From NCBI GenBank assembly GCA_004211235.1, contig SEEY01000323.1, forward strand, positions 1 to 5,300: a stretch of DNA of 5,300 bases, in the 5' to 3' direction. Both the position numbers and the translations under genes were made by a program. The notes under the pieces are model-generated. The model was given only the letters and a program-made list of their open reading frames with translations, was not told the DNA's origin and did not search any database. The DNA is from Rubrivivax sp. Lineage in GTDB: Bacteria; Pseudomonadota; Gammaproteobacteria; Burkholderiales; Burkholderiaceae. This document shows, in pieces, positions 1-5,300 of this stretch. Numbering within the stretch: position 1 is the first letter of the stretch; every line of letters starts with the position of its first letter.

Positions 1-73
1 GTGTCCCATCTCTACGCGCTTTACCCGTCGGACCAGATCACGCCCGAGGACACGCCGGCCCTGGCCGCCGCCG
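1..73 (+). repeat. Left arm of a perfect 73-bp inverted repeat, at the window edge
   Basis: Bases 1-73 are identical, without mismatch, to the reverse complement of 261-333 (position p pairs with 334-p). The match stops at 74, where A faces G260. Read on the plus strand this arm encodes part of the GH95 protein (SHLYALYPSDQ...), the opposite orientation to the gene around it. Read on the minus strand it replaces the conserved residues expected after GNFGG. The arm begins exactly at base 1, so its true outer limit cannot be seen. It most likely marks a fold-back chimera or contig end rather than a biological element. Confidence 0.93.
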
Positions 74-2145
74 AAGTTGCCGTCGATCTGGAAGGGCGGA
101 TGGGCGTCGAACAGGTTGGCGTAGCTGCGGCTGGGCTGCAGGAGGCGCTGCAGCGTGGCGTAGGCGTGGTCGCCGTCCTTGAGCCGCGTGAACAGGTTGA
201 TGCGCCAGCCGATGCCCCAGCCCGTGGTGTCGTCGCCGCGGCGATCCAGCACATTGCGGGCGGCGGCGGCCAGGGCCGGCGTGTCCTCGGGCGTGATCTG
301 GTCCGACGGGTAAAGCGCGTAGAGATGGGACACATGCCGGTGCTGCAGCTCGGGCGCCTGCAGGTCCCAGTCTTCCTGCCACTCCTGCAGCTGGCCGGCG
401 GCGCCGATGCGATCAGGAGGCAGGCGGTCGCGCATGGCTTCGCAGGCCTTGGCGAAGGGGCGGTCGGTGCGCAGCTCGCGGGCCGCTTCGGCGCAGTGGG
501 CGAACAGGTCGCGCAGCAGCTGGCTGTCCATTGCCGGGCCGGCGCAGACAGACGAGCCGTGCGGATGGCTGTTCTCCGGCGACACGCTGGGGTTGGTGAC
601 CATGAAGCCGCTCTTCGGGTCTTTCACCAGCGTGGCGAGCTGGAACTCGGCGGCGCCCTTCAGCAGCGGGTACAGGCGCTTCAGCAGCGCCGGGTCACGC
701 CGGAACAGCCAGCTCTGCCACAAGGTGTTCACCAGCCACACGCCGCCCATGGGCCACAGACCCCATTTGGCGCCGTCGGTCGGGGCGGCCACGCGCCAGC
801 CGTCGGTGTTGTGGAAGGCCACCCAGCCCGGCGCGTCGTACATCGCGCGGGCCACCCGAGCCCCGGTGACGGCGAGGTCCTCCACCATGGCGAACAGCGG
901 CTCGACGGTCTCGCCGATGCTGCAGACCTCGGCTGGCCAGTAGTTCATCTCCGTGTTGATGTTGATGGTCCATTTGGACCCCCAGGACGGGTTGACCTTC
1001 TCATTCCAGAGACCCTGCAGATTGGCCGGGAAGCGGCTGCCCGGCCGCGAGCTGGCCAGCAGCAGATATCGGCCGTACTGCAGGTAGAGCGAGGCCAGGC
1101 CGGGGTCCTGCCCTTCGGCGAAACGGGCGATGCGCTCGTCGGTCGGCAGCGTGCCGTTGGAGCCGGTGCCCAGGTCGAGCGCGACGCGGCGGAACAGCTT
1201 CTGGTGATCTTCGCGGTGGGCTGCGCGCAGGGCATCCGGGCCGCGGGCGATGGCCGACGCCAGCGTCGCCTTGTTCGCTGCCGCGGGGTCGCCGGAGACG
1301 TCGTCGAAGCGCTTGTAGCCCGTCGCGCCGGCGAGCAGGATGAAGACCTCGTCGGCGCCCTGCACCTGCAGGCCGCCGTCGCGTGCCACGAGCCTGCCGC
1401 CGTGCGCGACGACCTGCAGCCGGCACTCGAACGGCAGCCGCCCTTCGATGCCCTGCACCGTCGGGCTCATGCCCGCCACCCACAGCGTGTGGCCGCTTTC
1501 CCCGCCGCTGCGCTGCTGGTGCGGCGCGGTCAGCGTGATGTCGGCGCTGATCCACTTCGGCTTGTCGGCGGCCAGGCGCACGACGATGAGCTGGTCGGCC
1601 GCCGAGGCAAAGACCTCGCGCGTCAGCGTCGCGCTGCCGGCGCGAAAGCGCGTCTGCGCCACGGCCTCGTCCAGGTCCAGGCTGCGCTCGTAGCCGCGCA
1701 CGCCGTCCAGGCCGGGAAAGACGAGCAAGAGCTCCGCCAGCGGCTGGTAGGGCATCTGCCGGTTGGGCACGCCCAGCAGCGTCTCGTTGGCCAGCTTCTC
1801 GGCCTCGGCGTAGCGGCCGGCGAAGACCAGCTCGCGCACCTTGGGCAGGCCCTCGCGGGCGCGTGGGTTGGTGGTGTCGTAGGGGCCCCCGGCGAAGAAG
1901 CTGCTCTCGTTGAGCTGCAGCCGCTCGGTGTGCGTGCCGCCGAACACCATCGCGCCCAGCCGCCCGTTGCCCACCGGCAGTGCCTGCGTCCATTCGTCGG
2001 CGGGGCGGCGGTACCAGAGGCGCAGCGGGTTGGGTGCGGGCGTCTGCGCGTGTGCCGCAGGCAGGGCAAGCAGCGGCAGGCCGGCTTGCAGAAGACCGGC
2101 CTGCGCGAGTTGTTGTTGCAGCCAGCTGCGGCGTGAGGTGGTCAT
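1..2145 (-). CDS. GH95 family alpha-L-fucosidase-like glycoside hydrolase, exported, 3' end missing or corrupted
   Basis: GH95 enzymes are inverting hydrolases that release terminal alpha-1,2-linked L-fucose, or L-galactose, from glycans. Translating the minus strand from the ATG at 2145 gives one open frame of 715 codons that runs off the left edge. Residues 1-33 form an export signal with a Tat-like start (SRRSWLQ at 4-10), a hydrophobic stretch and a cleavage site AHA/Q. An N-terminal beta-sandwich follows (about 40-275; LPVGNGRLGAM at 56-66, LQLNES just after), then an (alpha/alpha)6 barrel with LQGLWNE, TININTEMNYWPAE, HNTDGWR, SPENSH, GQLQEWQEDWD, RHVSHLY and FQIDGNFGG. By analogy with Bifidobacterium AfcA, N395 and N397 (the NxN pair), E524 (SPEN) and D688 (QIDGN) are the likely catalytic residues. 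Family members are usually about 750-850 residues. Only residues 1 to about 692 are trustworthy, because bases 1-73 repeat an inner part of the gene in inverted orientation. The start overlaps the GH2 stop by 4 bases. Family assignment is secure; the exact sugar is not. Confidence 0.93.
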   Translation of the reverse strand, partial: MTTSRRSWLQQQLAQAGLLQAGLPLLALPAAHAQTPAPNPLRLWYRRPADEWTQALPVGNGRLGAMVFGGTHTERLQLNESSFFAGGPYDTTNPRAREGLPKVRELVFAGRYAEAEKLANETLLGVPNRQMPYQPLAELLLVFPGLDGVRGYERSLDLDEAVAQTRFRAGSATLTREVFASAADQLIVVRLAADKPKWISADITLTAPHQQRSGGESGHTLWVAGMSPTVQGIEGRLPFECRLQVVAHGGRLVARDGGLQVQGADEVFILLAGATGYKRFDDVSGDPAAANKATLASAIARGPDALRAAHREDHQKLFRRVALDLGTGSNGTLPTDERIARFAEGQDPGLASLYLQYGRYLLLASSRPGSRFPANLQGLWNEKVNPSWGSKWTININTEMNYWPAEVCSIGETVEPLFAMVEDLAVTGARVARAMYDAPGWVAFHNTDGWRVAAPTDGAKWGLWPMGGVWLVNTLWQSWLFRRDPALLKRLYPLLKGAAEFQLATLVKDPKSGFMVTNPSVSPENSHPHGSSVCAGPAMDSQLLRDLFAHCAEAARELRTDRPFAKACEAMRDRLPPDRIGAAGQLQEWQEDWDLQAPELQHRHVSHLYALYPSDQITPEDTPALAAAARNVLDRRGDDTTGWGIGWRINLFTRLKDGDHAYATLQRLLQPSRSYANLFDAHPPFQIDGNFGGGQGRRVLGRDLVRRVKRVEMGH
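261..333 (-). repeat. Right arm of the 73-bp inverted repeat, native copy inside the GH95 gene
   Basis: This arm encodes GH95 residues 605-628 (from the V of RHVSHLY through ITPEDTPALAAA) in correct family order: the tryptophan-rich GQLQEWQEDWD segment precedes it and the catalytic QIDGN segment follows. It is therefore the genuine copy, and 1-73 is the misplaced one. The spacer between the arms (74-260) encodes normal GH95 sequence, residues 629 to 692. Confidence 0.93.
2142..2145 (-). promoter_or_regulatory. ATGA stop/start overlap coupling GH2 and GH95 translation
   Basis: On the minus strand the GH2 gene ends in TGA and the GH95 ATG shares its last two bases (ATGA). The 20 bases before the GH95 start encode the GH2 C-terminus (EFYKLP) and contain no purine-rich ribosome binding site. 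Initiation by ribosomes finishing the GH2 gene is therefore the likely mechanism, and the two enzymes should be made from one transcript. The overlap is seen directly; the coupling is inferred. Confidence 0.8.
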
Positions 2146-5081
2146 GGCAGTTTGTAGAACTCGGCTTCGACGATGGACAAGACGCCGCGCCCGAGACTGG
2201 CGGCACCGGTGTCGACGATCTTCTGGTTGGCGACTTCGGTGTTGACAGTCGCTGCACCGCCTTCGGCTTCGCCGGTCAGTTCGATGCTGACTGTCTGACC
2301 GCGCTGGGCTTTGAGCGACAGCGTCACATAGCCCAGGCTGCGCTCGGTCAGGCCGCGCCAGACCTCGGTGCCGTCGACGCTGATGCGCAGCGGGTAGCGG
2401 CGTTCGCGCCAGCCACCGAGCTTGAGCGTGATCTCGCTCAGCGTCGTCGTCTCGGCGAGGCGAAAGCGGATGGCGCCCTTGCCGGAGGCGCTGGTCCACG
2501 AGGTCGATTCGTCGTCGTCGGTGGCATGTGCGGGCGTGCCGCTGTCGGCCTCCACCGAAGCCACCGGCACGGCGATGCGGCTGACGGTGAACGACGGCGT
2601 CGCCGGCGTCGGGCCGCGCGTGGACTGCGGTGGCACGCCATCGGCCGGGAAACGTGTGCTCAGCCCGCCGCTCGCCTTCACCGCCTGCGAGCGCAGTTCG
2701 AGCGTTGCAGGCGCCAGCCCCGCAGCCTCGGCGCGCAGCTTGATGACGCCTGCCTCGGTCGTGCTGCGCACCAGCACGCGATTGACGCCGCCCTCCACGG
2801 GCAGCTCCTTCGCCAACACGTGGTTGCCCGGCCCCTGCGCGATGCCGCCTCGCCATTCGGCCGGGCCGTCGAGGGTGAACTTCACGGTGTCCAGTGCGAC
2901 CGGGTTGCGGCGGCCGGCGGCGTCCACTGCCTCCACCTGCACCAGCGCCAGGTCCGCGCCATCGGCCTGCAGGCCTTGCGGATGCGTCTGCACACTGAGC
3001 TTCAACCCAGCCGGCGCGCCTGCCGTGACGCGCACATCCTCACAGACCTTGTGGCCGTCCTTGTCCAGCCCGACCGCGCGCAGCTCGCCCGGCTCGAACT
3101 TCACGCCAGCAAAGTTGAAGACAAAGGGCTCGCTCGCTTCGGCTGCGCCCAGCGGTTTGCCGTTCAGCGTCAGCAGCACGCGGGCGGCGCTGGAGATCAC
3201 CGTGACGGTCTTCACCGTGCCCATGGCGTAGTTCCAGTGCCCCAGCAGATGGGCGCGCGGCTTCTCGATGTCGACCCAGCCGTCCCACGCCACCTGGTGC
3301 GCAAAGAAGCCGTCCTTCGGGATGCGCATCGCGTCCACCTCGCCGCTGCGGCGGTAGTTTTCGGCGCCGCGGTGGTGGGTGTTGCTGTCGCTGAAGATGA
3401 TGTTGACGCCGCCCGCCGACACGCGCGTGCCGGTGCCCGGCCGCTCGCGCCAGAAGTCCACCCAGCGGCGCACGTCTTCCAGCGCGTGCGAGTCCTGGTT
3501 GCGGTTGTAGCTGCTGGCGTCCTGGTCCTTGTACTTGGGGCCGTCGCCGTCGCGGTGGAAGGGCGGCGAGAGCTCGTCCCAGAACTTGCGGGCGCCCTCG
3601 TCGCGTGAGTACTCCATGGCCCACATGGGCCGGCGGGCGCTCTTGTTGATGTAGAGCATCTCGCCGCCGTACTCGGCCACGTCCTGCAGCGCGCTGGACA
3701 GCATCTCGCGGCTGCCCGAGGCACGGCCACCATGCGGGTCGTAGCGGTCACGGATGGCCTTGGCCTCCTGCATGTGCTCGACGCTGACGCCGCGGTTGCC
3801 CGTCTCGTACATCAGGATGCTCGGGCTGTTGCGGAAATAGATGATGGCGTCGCGCATGGCCTCCATGCGCTGCTCCCAGCGCCGGCCGGTCACGTCGGCC
3901 TCGGAGTCACCCGTGGGCATGGCCTGCATCAGGCCGAGGCGGTCCAGCGAATCGACGTCCTGCTTCCACGGCGCCGTGTGCATCCAGCGCACGAAGTTGG
4001 CGTTGCTGGCCAGCATCTGGCCGTTGCTGTAGTCGCTGAGCCAGGGCGGCACCGACAGGCCGATGGCCGGCCACTCGTTGGACGTGCGTTGCGCATAACC
4101 CTTCAACTGGATGGCGCGGCCGTTGAGCGTGACCCTGCCGTTGGCGAAGGCGGTCTGGCGAAAGCCGGTGCGGGTGATGACGCGGTCGATGGCCTTGCCG
4201 TCCACGCTGAGCGTCGTCTCCACGTCGTAGAGCGCGCCGTGGCCCCAGCTCCAGAACTGCAGGCCGGCGACGGGCGCCTTGGCGCTGACGGTGGTTGTCG
4301 CGCCGGCGGGGATGGTCTGGCGCGGGGCATTGAAGGTGGCGACGACGCGGCCGGTCGTGTCCCGCAGCGTCACGTCGTAGCCGAAACGTCGCGGCTGCTC
4401 GTAGTCGTTGCGGACCTGGGCCTCGGCGGTGATGGTGGCCTTCCCTCCCTTGATGTCGAAGTCGGCCGCATGCACGTAGACGCCCGTGGTGCCGAGGTTG
4501 GAGAACAGCGGCAGCGTCTGGTGGAGCTTGTCCGTCACGTGCAGCCGCAGGTTCTTGGGCAGGCCGCCGTAGTTGGCATTGAAGTTCTTGTCGGCCCACT
4601 GGTAGCGCTGGTTGGTGGCCTGCTCGCGGTAGTCCCAGCGGTTGTCGGTGCGCACGGCGATGAGGTTGTCGCCGGGCTTGATGGCCTGGCTCAGGTCGAA
4701 GCCGAAAGCGGTCACGCCGTTCTCGTGCAGCCCGATGCGCTGGCCGTTCAACCACACCTCGGCGGCTTGCCGGGCGCCTTCAAACTCGATGAAGACCTTG
4801 CGGCCCGCCACGTCCGCCGGCAGCGTGAAGTGCTTGCGGTACCAGGCGATGCCGGTGCGGTGGTCAACGATGTCCTTGGCGAAGGCGTCGTCCTCGTTCC
4901 AGGCGCGCGGCAGCGTGACGGGCTTCCACGCCTGATCGTCGAAGGCCGGGGCTTCAGCACCCGGCGCGTCGCCGACATGGAGGCGCCAGCCGGGGTTGAA
5001 GTTGTAGGTATCGCGGGCAGCCTGTGCTGAAAGCGCGATCGTGCAGATCGTCAGGAATGCGGCGATGCGGGACAGCGTCAT
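2142..5081 (-). CDS. Exported GH2 family glycoside hydrolase (beta-galactosidase-like) with C-terminal discoidin-like module
   Basis: GH2 enzymes are retaining exo-hydrolases of beta-galactosides, beta-glucuronides and related sugars. Residues 1-21 look like a Sec signal peptide with cleavage after AQA. The modules, with approximate bounds, are: sugar-binding jelly roll 27-183 (AAEVWLNGQRIGLHENG); Ig-like domain 190-310; TIM barrel 311-610 (opening VTLNGRAIQLKGYAQR); a DUF4982-like segment 620-690; a second Ig-like (GH2 C5-like) domain 692-800; a Pro/Thr-rich linker 815-830; and an F5/8-type C (CBM32-like) module 836-979. In classical GH2 enzymes the acid/base Glu follows Asn in a GNE motif. 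Here the aligned motif is YETGNRG, so N429 is followed by R430, with E426 three residues before N429. E490 in WAMEYSRDE fits the nucleophile position. At 979 residues it is a normal length for multi-module GH2 proteins. No better start exists, and the bases before the ATG lack a clear Shine-Dalgarno sequence. It is the first gene of the pair with the downstream GH95. Assignment to GH2 is firm; the substrate is not readable from sequence. Confidence 0.93.
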   Translation of the reverse strand: MTLSRIAAFLTICTIALSAQAARDTYNFNPGWRLHVGDAPGAEAPAFDDQAWKPVTLPRAWNEDDAFAKDIVDHRTGIAWYRKHFTLPADVAGRKVFIEFEGARQAAEVWLNGQRIGLHENGVTAFGFDLSQAIKPGDNLIAVRTDNRWDYREQATNQRYQWADKNFNANYGGLPKNLRLHVTDKLHQTLPLFSNLGTTGVYVHAADFDIKGGKATITAEAQVRNDYEQPRRFGYDVTLRDTTGRVVATFNAPRQTIPAGATTTVSAKAPVAGLQFWSWGHGALYDVETTLSVDGKAIDRVITRTGFRQTAFANGRVTLNGRAIQLKGYAQRTSNEWPAIGLSVPPWLSDYSNGQMLASNANFVRWMHTAPWKQDVDSLDRLGLMQAMPTGDSEADVTGRRWEQRMEAMRDAIIYFRNSPSILMYETGNRGVSVEHMQEAKAIRDRYDPHGGRASGSREMLSSALQDVAEYGGEMLYINKSARRPMWAMEYSRDEGARKFWDELSPPFHRDGDGPKYKDQDASSYNRNQDSHALEDVRRWVDFWRERPGTGTRVSAGGVNIIFSDSNTHHRGAENYRRSGEVDAMRIPKDGFFAHQVAWDGWVDIEKPRAHLLGHWNYAMGTVKTVTVISSAARVLLTLNGKPLGAAEASEPFVFNFAGVKFEPGELRAVGLDKDGHKVCEDVRVTAGAPAGLKLSVQTHPQGLQADGADLALVQVEAVDAAGRRNPVALDTVKFTLDGPAEWRGGIAQGPGNHVLAKELPVEGGVNRVLVRSTTEAGVIKLRAEAAGLAPATLELRSQAVKASGGLSTRFPADGVPPQSTRGPTPATPSFTVSRIAVPVASVEADSGTPAHATDDDESTSWTSASGKGAIRFRLAETTTLSEITLKLGGWRERRYPLRISVDGTEVWRGLTERSLGYVTLSLKAQRGQTVSIELTGEAEGGAATVNTEVANQKIVDTGAASLGRGVLSIVEAEFYKLP

Positions 5082-5115
5082 GTTGGATAGGCGGTTGGTT
5101 TGCGCCGAGTGCGGT

Positions 5116-5281
5116 GCCGGGATTTCGCCCCGGCGGGCGACCTACTTTTTGGGCCGCCAAAAAGTAGGCAAAAAGCTCCCCCCTGACCGCCCCGCCCCTT
5201 CGGGGTTCCCTGCGCTGCTCAGTCCTTGAGGCCCCACGCAGAACTCCCTTCGCTACGCTGCGGTCAGACAACTGCGTGGAG
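5116..5281. repeat. Intergenic cluster of inverted repeats upstream of the GH2 gene (REP-like)
   Basis: The gene-free stretch 5082-5300 carries four inverted repeats. They are 5116-5121/5129-5134 (GCCGGG arms), 5141-5152/5157-5168 (12-bp perfect stem, four-base loop), a small UUCG-type hairpin at 5195-5205 (CCCC/GGGG), and 5232-5241/5272-5281 (ten-base arms with one mismatch). The dense, modular, palindromic layout resembles dispersed extragenic repeats. I recall similar sequences between genes in GC-rich Burkholderiales, but cannot confirm copy number here. No stem is followed by a T run in the direction of transcription, so I do not call an intrinsic terminator. I see no convincing sigma-70 promoter in this stretch. 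Confidence 0.6.
5141..5168. repeat. Perfect 12-bp-stem hairpin, 47 bases from the GH2 coding start on the template side
   Basis: The arms CCTACTTTTTGG and CCAAAAAGTAGG pair exactly around the loop GCCG. In the GH2 transcript this hairpin would sit in the 5' leader, ending about 60 bases before the start codon, if transcription begins upstream of it. It is AT-richer than anything around it, which makes it stand out. It could stabilise a transcript, act as a protein binding site or simply be the core of a dispersed repeat. The sequence alone does not decide between these. Confidence 0.75.
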
Positions 5282-5300
5282 TCAGTTCTTGATGCGTGCT

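Noticed and set aside
1..333. The inverted repeat as a transposon end, invertible promoter or attachment site
   Set aside because: Both arms are coding sequence of the same gene. The spacer encodes normal GH95 residues, no recombinase or target duplication is visible, and inversion of the spacer would not restore a full gene.
1..2136. 711-codon plus-strand open frame opposite the GH95 gene
   Set aside because: It is the codon-aligned antisense of GH95, kept open by GC-rich codon use. Its composition is low-complexity Ala/Gly/Arg/Gln/Val. Its first 24 residues look like GH95 only because of the inverted repeat at the edge.
1980..3608. 542-codon plus-strand frame across the GH2/GH95 junction
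   Set aside because: It is antisense to two well-supported genes, rich in Arg/Ala/His, and shows no recognisable domain.
3732..5030. 432-codon plus-strand frame opposite the 5' half of the GH2 gene
   Set aside because: It is the antisense shadow of the GH2 N-terminal domains, with no family motif or ribosome binding site.
5019..5081. Lipoprotein signal on the GH2 protein (Cys at residue 13)
   Set aside because: The residues before the Cys are L-T-I. A lipobox needs Gly, Ala or Ser directly before the Cys, and the Cys lies inside the hydrophobic core with a normal AQA cleavage site after it.
5141..5168. Intrinsic transcription terminator at the strong hairpin
   Set aside because: Neither strand has a T run directly after the stem. 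The T stretches lie inside the arms or before them.
4954..5271. 105-codon minus-strand frame spanning the intergenic repeat and the GH2 start
   Set aside because: It overlaps the GH2 signal peptide in another frame and reads through hairpin repeats. Its composition is Arg/Pro-rich with no motif.

Overview
The window is GC-rich (about two thirds G+C by eye) with codon third positions strongly biased to G or C. It looks like a betaproteobacterium, probably Burkholderiales of the Roseateles/Mitsuaria/Rubrivivax or Comamonadaceae type. That placement is an inference from base composition, the Gram-negative export signals and a hairpin-rich intergenic repeat that I recall from such genomes. No marker gene is present to confirm it.

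All real coding capacity is on the minus strand. Transcription runs from the right edge to the left edge through two exported glycoside hydrolases. The first is a 979-residue family GH2 enzyme (5081 to 2142) with a Sec-type signal peptide, the usual GH2 modules and a C-terminal discoidin-like module. The second is a GH95 alpha-L-fucosidase-type enzyme (2145 leftwards) with a Tat-like signal peptide; its 3' end is not properly present. The two genes overlap by four bases (ATGA) and so form a translationally coupled pair. Positions 5082-5300 hold no gene, only a cluster of inverted repeats.

The gene pair suggests stepwise trimming of a fucosylated glycan in the periplasm or outside the cell. 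GH95 would remove terminal alpha-1,2-fucose (or alpha-L-galactose) and the GH2 enzyme would remove the next, beta-linked sugar, for example in fucosylated xyloglucan side chains. The substrate is inferred, not shown by the sequence.

The most striking non-gene signal is at the left edge. Bases 1-73 are an exact reverse complement of bases 261-333. The GH95 reading frame runs correctly up to its catalytic QIDGNFGG motif and then flips into the antisense of its own sequence. This most likely marks a fold-back chimera or contig-end assembly artefact, so the leftmost ~73 bases should not be read as genuine gene sequence. A second point of interest is the GH2 enzyme, which has Arg where classical GH2 enzymes carry the acid/base Glu after Asn. 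I see no new multi-gene system here.
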